Source: Alphaproteobacteria bacterium (GTDB lineage Bacteria > Myxococcota_A > UBA796 > GCA-2862545). From it: a stretch of DNA of 64,000 nucleotides. The notes beneath the pieces are model-generated. The model searched no databases. It had not been told where the DNA came from and saw only the letters and a list, made by a program, of their open reading frames with translations. The stretch's first letter is position 1, and each line of letters starts with the position of its first letter. The translations under genes and the position numbers were made by a program. The DNA is taken from the NCBI GenBank assembly GCA_020632875.1, contig JACKET010000009.1, positions 1 through 64,000 of the forward strand. The letters are read 5' to 3'. Positions 42,628 to 52,293 of the stretch are shown here, one piece after another.

Positions 42628-42633
42628 TAGAAT
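42628..42633 (+). promoter_or_regulatory. Candidate -10 element (TAGAAT)
   Basis: GGATAGAAT is the closest match to consensus among the TAGNAT hexamers of the window. A normal GGAGG follows before the GTG at 42649, so this message has a short leader. No clear -35. Confidence 0.5.
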
Positions 42634-42648
42634 GCTCGCGGAGGTCGC

Positions 42649-43980
42649 GTGATCATCCTCTTGGCTCTCGGCACCGCGATGGCGGGCAACGACGTGCGCA
42701 ACCCGGGCGGCGAGCGCATCCCGTTCGTGAAGCTGCGGTCCGAGGTGTGGGACGTCGTGATCCGCAAGACCGCCGACGATCGCGCGCGCATCGAGCGGGT
42801 CAAGGCCCAGTGCCAGGGCATCTGGGTGAACGCCTGCGCGCCCGGTGTCGACCCCGAGCTGCGCCAGCTCGCCCTGAAGTCGGTGTTCCAGGAGAGCGTC
42901 GCGCTCTCCGGCGACTTCACGTACTGCTCGACCGCCGTGCTCCGCGAGCTGCCCGAAGACCTCGGCCGCAAGCTCATCCGGCCCGACACCGACGGGTTCT
43001 GCCAGATCTTCCTCGATCCCGAGTCCGTCCGCGGGCTGCGCACCGGCAACGCCACCCAGGGCGAGAACGACCTCGTCGGGCGGCTGATGGGCGGGCAGAA
43101 CACGACCAGCGGCAAGGTGCTGATCAAGGCGCCGCCCACGCTCGAGGGGTCGGGCAGCGAGCAGGTCTACGAAGCCACCGGCGAGCGCCGCAAGCCCGGC
43201 ATCGCCGCCACCACGCCGCGTCCCGCGCCCACGCCGCAGCCCACGGGCATGCCCGCGCCGATGCCCGCCAGCGCCCCCGTGGCCACGGCGCCCCAGACGG
43301 CCCCCGTCGCGACGGCTCCCGTCCAGCCGGAGCCCACGGGAATGGACTTCCCCGAGCACCAGAGCAAGGGCGAGTTCGACGACTTCGTCATGCCCGAGCC
43401 GAGCTTCTCGCGCCCCGAGCCCGCGCCGCAGACCGACCTGTTCGAGGGCACGTCCGACATGCCCGACACGCCGGTGTTCGTGCCGCCCGAGCCGGCTCCC
43501 GCGCCCGAGCCCATCGACGACGAGCTCGCCGAGCTGCTCGCCCCGATCCCCACGATCGAGTCCAAGCCCGCCCTGGGCAACGGCATGACCGGCAGCCCCA
43601 CGCCCGCGCCGGCTCCCGCCCCTGCGCCCGCGCCCGAGCCGCGCTTCACGCCGCCCCCGCCCGAGCCCAAGGGCCCGATGGCCTCGAACGCCCCGGCTCC
43701 CCAGCCGCGGATGGACGCCGCGGCCGTCGCCGTGCCCGCGCCGAAGCCCGAGCCCGTCGCCCCGCCGAAGCCCGCCCCGCCGCCGAAGCCCACCGGGCCG
43801 AGCGAGTTCGAGCTCGAGGCGATGGAGATGGCGAACATGGAGCCGCTCACGGCGAAGAACGAAGACGACAAGAAGAAGAAGAAGAAGGGCAAAGGCGAAG
43901 AACCCGCCGAGACCCTGGGCGGCGACGAAGAGTTCGACAACTACATCATCATCGACATCGAGTCGTTGTCCGACGAGTGA
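42649..43980 (+). CDS. Exported proline-rich protein of unknown function
   Basis: A 443-residue protein with a signal peptide (MIILLALGTAMA). Residues 15-140 form a compact domain with five cysteines (AQCQGIWVNACAPG, FTYCSTAVLRELPEDL, GFCQIFLDPESV). The rest is low-complexity Pro/Ala/Glu sequence, ending in a Lys tract (EDDKKKKKKGKGEE) and an acidic tail. Only the N-terminal part looks foldable. It could be a cell-wall-spanning or surface protein. GGAGG sits four bases before the GTG start. It ends 9 bp from the convergent PBP1C gene. Confidence 0.7.
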   Translation: MIILLALGTAMAGNDVRNPGGERIPFVKLRSEVWDVVIRKTADDRARIERVKAQCQGIWVNACAPGVDPELRQLALKSVFQESVALSGDFTYCSTAVLRELPEDLGRKLIRPDTDGFCQIFLDPESVRGLRTGNATQGENDLVGRLMGGQNTTSGKVLIKAPPTLEGSGSEQVYEATGERRKPGIAATTPRPAPTPQPTGMPAPMPASAPVATAPQTAPVATAPVQPEPTGMDFPEHQSKGEFDDFVMPEPSFSRPEPAPQTDLFEGTSDMPDTPVFVPPEPAPAPEPIDDELAELLAPIPTIESKPALGNGMTGSPTPAPAPAPAPAPEPRFTPPPPEPKGPMASNAPAPQPRMDAAAVAVPAPKPEPVAPPKPAPPPKPTGPSEFELEAMEMANMEPLTAKNEDDKKKKKKGKGEEPAETLGGDEEFDNYIIIDIESLSDE

Positions 43981-43989
43981 GCGTCCGGG

Positions 43990-46326
43990 CTACGGCTCGC
44001 GGACCGCGAACCTGCGGAACGCGCGCTGGCCGGCCTCGTCCACGACCACCGCGAGGTGCTCGCCCGGCGTCGGCGCCCACCAGACCCGCTCCTCCACGTC
44101 GACCGTCGCGAGGAACTCGCCGTCGACGAACCACGAGAGGCGCGCGTCGGGCCGGTCGACCTCGGCAGACAGCGGGATCTCCTGATCGAGCGGGTCGATC
44201 CCGGGGATCAGGATGGACACCTGCCCGCTCTGGGGCGTCAGGATGACCGGCGGCTCGCGGTCGCCGCTCGGCGTGCAGCCCTTCGCATAGGCCGGCGGAG
44301 ACGGGAGATCGCCGTGCTGGTCGGCCAGGAAGCGCCGGACCGTCGCGGGCCACACGAGGTACTGCCGCTCCTCCCAGTCCCGGCCGTCGCGGCAGCCGGG
44401 CGCCAGCGCCTCGCCGGTCTGCAGGTCGATCGCGAGCGTCTGGTGGAACGGACAGGGCTCCGTCGGCACGGCGGTCACGGGCGCGTCGGTGTGCGCGCGG
44501 TGCGGACAGGCGTCCGTCGCGAGGTAGCCGGAGTACCGGCACACCTCGACGCGCGCGAGCCCCTCCGGCCGCGGGAAGTCCACGGCCTTGCGGCCCTCCA
44601 CGGCCTCCAGCACGTCGAACAGGATGGGCCCCGCGGCCTCGGACCCCACGAGGTCGCGCGCCGGCCGGTAGTCGAGATTGCCGAGCCACACGACCGCCGT
44701 GTGCTCCGGCCCGAACCCCGCGGCCCACGCGTCGCGGTGCCCGAAGCTCGTCCCCGTCTTCCAGGCGATGCCCGACGGCGTGCCCGAGAACATGCGACGC
44801 GACGGGAAGTCCGGCCGATCCTTGATCCGGAGCGTGCGCGCCGTGAGCCACGCGGCCTCGTCCGAGAACACCCGCACGGGCGGGGGCTGCTCGGTGCGCT
44901 GCACGTGGACCGGCCCGTACGCACCGCCGTTCGCGAGGGTCGCGTACAGCCCGGCGACCTCGAGCGGGGTGAGCTCGACGCCCCCGGCCGCGAGCGACAG
45001 GCCGTAGTGACCCGGCCGGGCATCGAGGCTCTCGACCCCCATCGTGCGCAGCCGGTTCAGGAAGGTCTCGACGCCCACCTCGTGGAGCAGGCCGACGAAC
45101 GGCAGGTTCAGCGACTCCGAGAGCGCGGTCTCGAGCCGCACCAGGCCGCGGAAGCGCTCGTCGTAGTTCTGCGGCGTGTAGCTGCCCCACGAGCGCGGGA
45201 TGTCGCGGACGAGGTGCGCCGGGTTCGCGGTGCCGCGATCGATGGCCAGCGCGTAGATGAAGGGCTTCAGCGCCGAGCCCGGGGACCGCGGCTCGGTGGC
45301 GGCGAGGATCTGGCCCGCTTCACCCTCCCAGAAGTCCAGGTTGCCGACGAGCGCGCGCACCTCGCGGGTCTCGGAGTGCACGACGATGACGGCGCCGTTG
45401 TGCACGCCCTTCCGCACGAGCGCGTCCCGCTCGAGCCGGACGAGCTCTTCGACCATGCGCTGGGTGCCCCGCGACAGCGTCGTGGGGATGCGCGAGCCGG
45501 CGGGGTGGCGCCCGGCGAGGGCCGTGGCGAGGTGCGGTGCCTCGCGGGGGAACGCGCGCAGGGACGCCGGCACGGGGCTCTCGGCGACCTCCTCGAGGGT
45601 GCCGTTCTTCGTGCCGAGCTCGCCGGGCAGCAGGCCGCCCGTGTCGAGCAGGAAGCCCGCGATGTCGTCCCGCGCAGCGCGCAGGCGCTCGGCGTTGCCG
45701 GGGCTCGGGTAGCGGACGTTCGGGTTCTGCGGCACGGCGAGGAGCGTGGCGATCTCGTCGGGCGCGAGCGCGTTCGCCGAGTGCCCGAAGTACGCGAGGC
45801 TCGCGGCCTCGACCCCCTCGACGTTCCGCCCGTACGGCGCGAACGTCAGGTAGGCCTCGAGGATCTCGGCTTTCGACAGGTGCAGCTCGATGGTCAGCGC
45901 GCGGTGCGCCTCGACGATCTTCGAGCGCAGGCTGCGCGGACGCGGCTCGACCATGCGCACGAGCTGCATCGTGAGCGTCGAGGCGCCCGTCATCACGCGC
46001 CCGTGGCGAGCATTGACGACAACGGCCCGCATCACGGCGACCGGATCGACGCCCGGGTGCGCGTAGAACCGCTTGTCCTCGTACCTCAGCAGCGCGTCGA
46101 CGTAGGCCGGGTCGACCTCGTCGAGCGCGACGGGCACGCGCCACCGGTCGTCCGGGGCGAGGAAGACGTGCGCGGTGGCGCCGTCTTCGTAGGTCACCAC
46201 CGTCGAGCCCGGCGCGCGCAGACGCTCCGGCAGCGGCGCCATCCACGCCGACCCCACCACGGCCAGCCCCGCGAGCAGGACCAGCGCCACCACCGTGGCG
46301 AGCAGGCGCGGCAGGCGGCGGCGCAT
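43990..46326 (-). CDS. pbpC: Penicillin-binding protein 1C (bifunctional peptidoglycan synthase)
   Basis: A 778-residue class A PBP anchored by an N-terminal helix (LLATVVALVLLAGLAVVG). The glycosyltransferase domain (about 55-225) has RYEDKRFYAHPGVDP, GASTLTMQLVRM and KIVEAHRALTIE. The transpeptidase domain has the SxxK motif in SPGSALKPF, SLN in SESLNLP and KTG in WKTGTS. A C-terminal BiPBP_C-like beta domain ends the protein. The overlap TGATG with the upstream alpha-2-macroglobulin gene reproduces the yfhM-pbpC pairing known from proteobacteria, where the two are thought to guard the cell wall against host or competitor proteases. Confidence 0.95.
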   Translation of the reverse strand: MRRRLPRLLATVVALVLLAGLAVVGSAWMAPLPERLRAPGSTVVTYEDGATAHVFLAPDDRWRVPVALDEVDPAYVDALLRYEDKRFYAHPGVDPVAVMRAVVVNARHGRVMTGASTLTMQLVRMVEPRPRSLRSKIVEAHRALTIELHLSKAEILEAYLTFAPYGRNVEGVEAASLAYFGHSANALAPDEIATLLAVPQNPNVRYPSPGNAERLRAARDDIAGFLLDTGGLLPGELGTKNGTLEEVAESPVPASLRAFPREAPHLATALAGRHPAGSRIPTTLSRGTQRMVEELVRLERDALVRKGVHNGAVIVVHSETREVRALVGNLDFWEGEAGQILAATEPRSPGSALKPFIYALAIDRGTANPAHLVRDIPRSWGSYTPQNYDERFRGLVRLETALSESLNLPFVGLLHEVGVETFLNRLRTMGVESLDARPGHYGLSLAAGGVELTPLEVAGLYATLANGGAYGPVHVQRTEQPPPVRVFSDEAAWLTARTLRIKDRPDFPSRRMFSGTPSGIAWKTGTSFGHRDAWAAGFGPEHTAVVWLGNLDYRPARDLVGSEAAGPILFDVLEAVEGRKAVDFPRPEGLARVEVCRYSGYLATDACPHRAHTDAPVTAVPTEPCPFHQTLAIDLQTGEALAPGCRDGRDWEERQYLVWPATVRRFLADQHGDLPSPPAYAKGCTPSGDREPPVILTPQSGQVSILIPGIDPLDQEIPLSAEVDRPDARLSWFVDGEFLATVDVEERVWWAPTPGEHLAVVVDEAGQRAFRRFAVREP

Positions 46327-49300
46327 CAGAGCAGCACGTCGTCCCAGGGGCCCTTGATGGTCACCCGGCTGCCGGGCTGGCGCGCCCAGACGCTCGGGTC
46401 GTACATCGCTTCGGCCTCGACGGGCGGCGCGGTGAACTCACCGGCGGTGACGGCGCGCAGGCCGTAGACCGCAGTGCGCGTCTGGCCTGCCTCGAGGGCG
46501 CCGAACAGCTCCATGCGGTCGTCGCGCAGGCTCATGTAGTCGGCCTCCCAGAGCGTGCTGGCATCGAGCCAGTCGATCACGCCCGAGCGCCCGAGCCGGG
46601 GGTTCTCGATCTCCCAGCCCGCCACGAACCGGTCGACCAGCGCGATGTTCTGGATGCGCTCGTTCGTCGTGTTGCGGATGCTGATCTTCGTGTACACCAC
46701 GTCGCCGAGCCCGACGTTGCCGAGGTCGACCGCGTTGCCCTCGGCATCGAGGTACTCGCGGGTGAGCGCCAGGCCCTTCCCGCCGGTCTCCCAGGTCGAG
46801 CCGAGCTTCACGCCTTCGCTGTTCACCACGAGGTACAGCTTGCCCGAGCCCGCGTTGCCCACGTCGAGCGTCAGCTTGCGCTCGCTCGCCCGGGGCACCG
46901 CCCACATCGGGTCGTTCCGCTTCACGCCGGCCTTCGCCAGCGCCATCGGCTCGAGCTTCTTGCCGTCGGCCGTCAGCTCGATGTTCTTGAAGTCGGTCGA
47001 GCCGCTCGCGACGCGCTTGCCGAGCCCTGTGATGCCCCACACGAGCTCCTGCGTCGTGTAGTAGCTGCTGCGCTGGCCCTCGAGCCCGCGTGCGACGACC
47101 TTCGCGAGGTCTTCGGCACCCGTGTCGTCGTTGCCGAACACGTCGTGGTACACGGACAGCGTGAAGCCGCGGCGGCGGAGATCGCTGTAGAAGCTCCACG
47201 AGTTCTTGCGCACGTTGGTGAGCGCGCTCACGTCGGGCGCGCGGAGCTGCGCTTCGTACCGGCGATCCCCCGCGAGGTACAGCGCGGCCTGGAGCAGGTA
47301 GAGCGCCTCGGCGTCCTCGCCCTTCGCGTTGGTGCCGAGCCGGCCGATGAGCGTCTGGACGCGGGCCTTCTTCCCGCGGCCCGCGAGCGCCAGCACGTAG
47401 TGCGTGTAGGGCTCGCTGTACTGGTACTTGTTGAAGCCCGCCGTCTCGCCCTCGGACTGGCGCACGACATCCTCGAGGTAGTCGAGCGCGTCGTCGATGC
47501 GGTCCTGCGGCACGTCGTACTGGAGCTTCTTCGCGTCGAGCAGCATGTGCGTGGCGTACGCGGTGCCCCACGGCGTCGGGCGGCGGTCGCCCGGCCAGTA
47601 GCCGAAGCCGCCGGACGGCGTCTGCATCGAGAGCACGCGATCGACGCCGTGCATGACCATCTTCTCGAGCTCGTCGCCCGCGAGGTCGGGCATCACGGCC
47701 GGCACGAGGCTGCCGACGAACAGCAGGGGCCGCGTGGAGCTCGTGGTCTGCTCGATGCACCCATGCGGGTAGCGCACGACGTGCTTGAGGTGGCCCATCG
47801 CCTGGCCGTACGGGTTCGGCGTGACCCAGATGGTGGACTGCTCGGTCGTGGGCAGCCAGCCCGCGAGCTGCGGCGCGAGATCGATCTCGCCCTTCGCGAG
47901 CGCGAGCTGCTTCACCTCGCGGGACTTCGGCCCGGCCGGGGCGAACGGCACGTCGAGCTCCTCGTGGCTCGCGAGGCCCTCGCTCTCGACCTTCACGCGG
48001 AACTTCGCCGCGCCGACGAGGGCCGTCGCCTTCGCCTGGAACGCGACGGTCTTCGACTTGCCGTCTTCGACGCGGATGGTGGTCTTCCGCTCGCCGAGGA
48101 ACTCGATCGGGCTCGGCGCATTCGGGTCTTCCGGCATGCCGGGCCACGCGAGGAACTCGGCCGACATCGTGACCTGCACGTCGCGGTCCTTGCCGCTCAT
48201 GTTCGTGACGAAGACGGGCACCTGGAACGTGTCATTCTGGGTGAGGAACCGCGGCAGCGTCGTCTGCAGGACGAGCGGATCGCGCACGGTGACCTTGGCG
48301 TCGGTGCCGCCCACGCGGTCCTTCCCGGCCGCGACGACCATCACCCGGAGCTGGCCGCGGTACTGCGGCACGTCGAGCGTGACGGTCGCCTTGCCCTTGT
48401 CGTCGGCCTTCACGAGGCCCGACCACAGCGCCACCGGCTTGACCGGCTGCACGCGCCCGCCCGCGCCGGGGCCGTCGCCCCCGTGCTTGCTGGAGGTGCC
48501 CGCCGGCATGAGGATGCTCCACCCGACCGTCTCGAACGTGCGGATGCCGAGGCGGTGCCGCGGGAACACGTCCGCCACGGGGTCGGGCGTCTGGAACCGC
48601 GTGAGCTGGAGGATGCCCTCGTCGACGGCCGCCACGGTGACCCACGTGTCGCCGTCGTGCTTGCCCACGTCGACGTTGACGGTCAGCGGGCTGTTGCTGC
48701 GGACCTCTTCGGGCACGTCGAGCTTCACGGCGTAGCGGTAGCCCTCGGGGCTCACCCGCACGCTCTCGACGCCGAAGGCGCGCTCGGGCGCGTAGCCCTC
48801 GGGGCTGTCGAGGTGCGGGTCCTTCACGAGGAAGGCCGAGACGTAGACGTTGGGCACGAACTCGGGGACGGTGAACGCCCAGTCCGCCTGGCCCGCCTTC
48901 ACGTCGACCCACTCGTACGTGAGGAGCTCGTGCGTCTCGAGCGTCATCAGGACCTTGCCGTCGAACGGGATCTCGAGGGACGCGGTGGCGCGCTGGCCGA
49001 CCTTCACCTCTTCGGGCAGCGTCACCGCCAGCGACGTCGGCTTGGCCGGACGCGGCGTACGGTCGACCTGGCTCGACCCGCTGGACCAGTGGTAGCGGCG
49101 GCGCTCGCCGTCGATACGGTAGTCGGTGCGGGCCTTCCCGGAGCTGACGCGCGCGAGGTAGCCGGCCGCGTCGGAGCGGGGCGTGTACGAGAACGCGAAC
49201 GACCCGTCCTTGCCGACCTCGACGCTGCGCACGTCCTCCTGGACCCGCCGCAGGTACAGGTCGTAGGACTCCTCGCCGCGGTCGTCCCACCACCACCAGC

Positions 49301-52061
49301 CGTACTCCTCCTCGAGGCGGTACAGCACGATGTCGACGCGGTCGGTGAGCTGCGACGCCTTGCCGGTCCAGTCGACGACCTTGCCGGTGAACCGGATGTC
49401 GGTGCCCTTGCCGGCCTTCTCGGTGCCCGTGTCGAGCCCGATGTAGTAGGTCTCCGGGTGCACGGCGACGGACGCGGTCTGGCGCGTCGAGCGCCCGCTG
49501 CCGGCCTCGAACACGGCGATGTCGGCGGTGAGCGTGCCCGTGACCGGGTACCCGGCGGACAGGCCCCCGCACGACATCGCGGTCTCGCCGTTCGCGTCGA
49601 GCGTCTCGCTCGCGTCGGAGACGCCCGTCTCGCGGGGTGCCGTGTCGGTGCCGACGAACACGGCGCCGTAGTGGAGCTGGTTGTTCGCCTTCGGCGTGAA
49701 GCGACCGGGCTTGATGGAGCAGTTGACGTCGACCCGGCTGCCCTCGGCGCTGCCGCCGAACAGGTAGCGCGCGCTGATGTCGACGGTGCCGGCCTCGGTC
49801 GCGAGCATGCCGTCGCCGCGCATCGTGGCCGTGACCTTCATCCGCTCGGGCACGAACTCCTCGACCGCGAAGTCGAGGTCCTTCACCGTCTTGCCGCCGA
49901 TCTCGGCGACGGCCTTCCACGAGCCCGTGGGCGCGAAGGCCGGCAGGGGGAGATCCCAGGTCGCCATGCCCGCGTCGTTCGTGGTGAGCGTCACCTGCTT
50001 CGCGAGCTTGCCGCGCGGGTCCTTCACCATCAGCACGACGGGAACGGGCTTCTTGGGCGCCCGGTCGGACTTCGCGCGCAGCACGAGGCCGAAGTGCACC
50101 GTGTCGCCGGGCCGGTACACGCCGCGGTCGCCGTAGAGGCTCGCCTTGTAGGGGCTGCCGCCGGTCCAGGGCACGCCGCCGACCCGCTGCTCCGACACCG
50201 GGGTCTCGAGGTCGGCGAACTTCAGGTACGTGAGGTCGGTGCCCTTGCGCGCGATCAGCGCGATGGGCGCGGTCTTGTCGGTCGAATCCGGCGCCGGCAT
50301 CTCGAGCGCGCAGGAGCCGTCGGCCCCCGTACGGCACGTCGCCATGACGAACCCGCTGGGCCGGACCGCATCCACGTCCACCCCACCGACGGGCTCGTTG
50401 TCGTGCGCCCCCATCGCCCACACGGTGATGGTGTCGGACCACGGCGCGTCGTCGGGCCGCTCGTCGGCCTTCGCCACGAGCTGGAGATCGGTGAGCACGA
50501 TGCGCGACACGTCGCCGGTGCCCTGCTTGCGCTCGGCGTCGCGCTGGCGCTGCATCCGCGCCTCCCAGCCCGTGTCGACCTGCTCTTCTTCGACGGCCTT
50601 CTCCTCCTCGGCGACCACCGGACGCACCGTGATCTCGAACAGGCCCTGCAGGTCGTCGCCCACGAGGGATCCGACATCGACCCAGCTCGACTTCAGCCGA
50701 TCGACTGCATCGTCGACCGCCACGCGCTTCGTCGCCACGAGGTCGGACGTGCGGCTGCTCGCCGACTCGTCGTCACCCGACAGCCAGAACACGAGGTTCT
50801 GCGCCGGGACCTGGCGAATCTCGATGTCGATCGCGTCGGTGTTGAGGTGCTTGATGGGCAGGTTGCCCCACGCGCCTTTCGGCAGGTAGCGGCCCTGCTT
50901 GGCCACGAGCTCGACACGCGGTGTACGCGGCTCGATCTCGAAGGTCTGCTCCCAGGCCTGCTCGAGCACGCCGCCATCTTCGGTGAACGTGCCGGGCGCC
51001 ATCTGCACGGTGAGCGAGCCGCGCGGGAACGTGCCGAAGACCCGGAAGCCGCGCCGCCCCTCGACGACGTAGAGGTCGGGGATCTCGGGGCTGAACGTCA
51101 CGTTCGACAGGGCGTCGGGCGACAGCACGCACCGCTCGGAGACGTACCAGCTCTCGTAGGACTCGCGGTCCCAGTAGTAGCTGGCCTCGCCCACCGACCC
51201 GTCGTGGCAGACGATGTCGAGGTACCAGCCGTCGGCCGATTCCTTCATGCGCGCCGTGCGGATCTCCATCGGCTTCACGCTCATGTCGACCGACAGCGAC
51301 TTCCGCGTGGCGGCGGCCTTCACGCCCCCGTCCACCAGGCTCTTCGCGCCATCGCCGACGCGCACGTCGAGCTTCACGTCGCCCTTCGGCAGGTCGCGCT
51401 TCTGGATCCGGAACCGGAGCCGGTTGCTGCGCCCCGAGTCGACGCGGCTGCGCGGCACGCGCTTGCCCGACTGCTCGAGCGTCACGAGGCTCTCGGCGGC
51501 CGGATCCACGGGACCGGAGAACACGACGTCGACGTCGACGTAGCTCTGGTGCAGCAGGGCCCGGGTGACGGACAGGACCTCGAACGCGGGGGTCTCGAAC
51601 GTGTGGGCGAACGGAGGCCCGGCCAGCGCGCCCCACTTCGACTCGATGGCCTCGACCTGCACGCGGTAGGTCGCGCCCGCGGCGAACCCGACGGCGGGCT
51701 CGAACACGAGGCGGTTCGGAGAGGACCACGTCCAGGAGCCCTCGACCGCGGGCTCGATGGAGACCTTGGTGTCGGCGCCGAGCGAGCCGGTCGCGGTGGG
51801 CACGAGCACGTCGCGGTCGAAGCGGACGGTGAGCTTCCGGGGCGCTTCTCCTTCGGCCCCGATCGTGTCGAAGACCGGGTGGACCTCCTGGAGCGTCTTC
51901 GGCTCGGAAGTGGCCACCGGGACGGGCGTTTCGACCCCGTCCCCGCTCTTCGGCCCCACGGACGCGACGCCGGTGTCGACCTCGGGCGCACCCCCGCCGA
52001 GGAAGCCACACCCCACGCTGGTCAGGAGCACCACACCGACCGCACTGCCGATCCACTTCAT
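46326..52061 (-). CDS. yfhM: Bacterial alpha-2-macroglobulin lipoprotein
   Basis: A 1911-residue periplasmic protease trap. The lipobox is in VVLLTSVGC and the ribosome site is GAGAGGGG. Successive macroglobulin domains fill the first 1000 residues (for example GDRGVYRPGDTVHFGLVLRA, the MG2 hallmark). An alpha-2-macroglobulin core follows, with the thioester motif GCIEQ (Cys1435 and Gln1438), then the alpha/alpha toroid (GGFGYWPGDRRPTPWGT) and a final receptor-like domain. An intact CxEQ means it can trap proteases covalently. It precedes pbpC in a TGATG overlap. It is longer than E. coli YfhM (about 1650) because of extra N-terminal domains. Confidence 0.95.
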   Translation of the reverse strand: MKWIGSAVGVVLLTSVGCGFLGGGAPEVDTGVASVGPKSGDGVETPVPVATSEPKTLQEVHPVFDTIGAEGEAPRKLTVRFDRDVLVPTATGSLGADTKVSIEPAVEGSWTWSSPNRLVFEPAVGFAAGATYRVQVEAIESKWGALAGPPFAHTFETPAFEVLSVTRALLHQSYVDVDVVFSGPVDPAAESLVTLEQSGKRVPRSRVDSGRSNRLRFRIQKRDLPKGDVKLDVRVGDGAKSLVDGGVKAAATRKSLSVDMSVKPMEIRTARMKESADGWYLDIVCHDGSVGEASYYWDRESYESWYVSERCVLSPDALSNVTFSPEIPDLYVVEGRRGFRVFGTFPRGSLTVQMAPGTFTEDGGVLEQAWEQTFEIEPRTPRVELVAKQGRYLPKGAWGNLPIKHLNTDAIDIEIRQVPAQNLVFWLSGDDESASSRTSDLVATKRVAVDDAVDRLKSSWVDVGSLVGDDLQGLFEITVRPVVAEEEKAVEEEQVDTGWEARMQRQRDAERKQGTGDVSRIVLTDLQLVAKADERPDDAPWSDTITVWAMGAHDNEPVGGVDVDAVRPSGFVMATCRTGADGSCALEMPAPDSTDKTAPIALIARKGTDLTYLKFADLETPVSEQRVGGVPWTGGSPYKASLYGDRGVYRPGDTVHFGLVLRAKSDRAPKKPVPVVLMVKDPRGKLAKQVTLTTNDAGMATWDLPLPAFAPTGSWKAVAEIGGKTVKDLDFAVEEFVPERMKVTATMRGDGMLATEAGTVDISARYLFGGSAEGSRVDVNCSIKPGRFTPKANNQLHYGAVFVGTDTAPRETGVSDASETLDANGETAMSCGGLSAGYPVTGTLTADIAVFEAGSGRSTRQTASVAVHPETYYIGLDTGTEKAGKGTDIRFTGKVVDWTGKASQLTDRVDIVLYRLEEEYGWWWWDDRGEESYDLYLRRVQEDVRSVEVGKDGSFAFSYTPRSDAAGYLARVSSGKARTDYRIDGERRRYHWSSGSSQVDRTPRPAKPTSLAVTLPEEVKVGQRATASLEIPFDGKVLMTLETHELLTYEWVDVKAGQADWAFTVPEFVPNVYVSAFLVKDPHLDSPEGYAPERAFGVESVRVSPEGYRYAVKLDVPEEVRSNSPLTVNVDVGKHDGDTWVTVAAVDEGILQLTRFQTPDPVADVFPRHRLGIRTFETVGWSILMPAGTSSKHGGDGPGAGGRVQPVKPVALWSGLVKADDKGKATVTLDVPQYRGQLRVMVVAAGKDRVGGTDAKVTVRDPLVLQTTLPRFLTQNDTFQVPVFVTNMSGKDRDVQVTMSAEFLAWPGMPEDPNAPSPIEFLGERKTTIRVEDGKSKTVAFQAKATALVGAAKFRVKVESEGLASHEELDVPFAPAGPKSREVKQLALAKGEIDLAPQLAGWLPTTEQSTIWVTPNPYGQAMGHLKHVVRYPHGCIEQTTSSTRPLLFVGSLVPAVMPDLAGDELEKMVMHGVDRVLSMQTPSGGFGYWPGDRRPTPWGTAYATHMLLDAKKLQYDVPQDRIDDALDYLEDVVRQSEGETAGFNKYQYSEPYTHYVLALAGRGKKARVQTLIGRLGTNAKGEDAEALYLLQAALYLAGDRRYEAQLRAPDVSALTNVRKNSWSFYSDLRRRGFTLSVYHDVFGNDDTGAEDLAKVVARGLEGQRSSYYTTQELVWGITGLGKRVASGSTDFKNIELTADGKKLEPMALAKAGVKRNDPMWAVPRASERKLTLDVGNAGSGKLYLVVNSEGVKLGSTWETGGKGLALTREYLDAEGNAVDLGNVGLGDVVYTKISIRNTTNERIQNIALVDRFVAGWEIENPRLGRSGVIDWLDASTLWEADYMSLRDDRMELFGALEAGQTRTAVYGLRAVTAGEFTAPPVEAEAMYDPSVWARQPGSRVTIKGPWDDVLL

Positions 52062-52190
52062 CCGATCCCCTCTCGGCCCACATCGAGGGCCTGGCCCCAG
52101 GGCCGCTCCCTGAATCCCACGGCGGACCCCACAGCGCAACTCCCGGGCCGGGAATTGTCGGGTTTCCACCGTCCGTCGATCTACGAATCG

Positions 52191-52209
52191 CAGAATCGTC
52201 GCGATTCTG
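52191..52209. promoter_or_regulatory. 19-bp palindrome CAGAATCG-TCG-CGATTCTG
   Basis: Perfect 8-bp arms with a 3-bp centre between the alpha-2-macroglobulin and Asp-repeat lipoprotein genes. A further GAATCG lies just upstream, giving three half-sites. A partial copy (CAGAATCGTCGATT) is present at 37444 before the protease gene, so one regulator may read both. Confidence 0.45.
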
Positions 52210-52270
52210 GCGACCGGAGGTCGATGACACCGTCGAGACATCGGGTGCGCCAACCCGGCGCCGCTCGGGG

Positions 52271-52276
52271 TAGCAT
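52271..52276 (+). promoter_or_regulatory. Candidate -10 element (TAGCAT)
   Basis: GGGTAGCAT, followed by GGAGG and the ATG at 52294. The palindrome at 52191 lies about 60 bp upstream. Confidence 0.45.
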
Positions 52277-52293
52277 GCGCACGCGGAGGTTCC

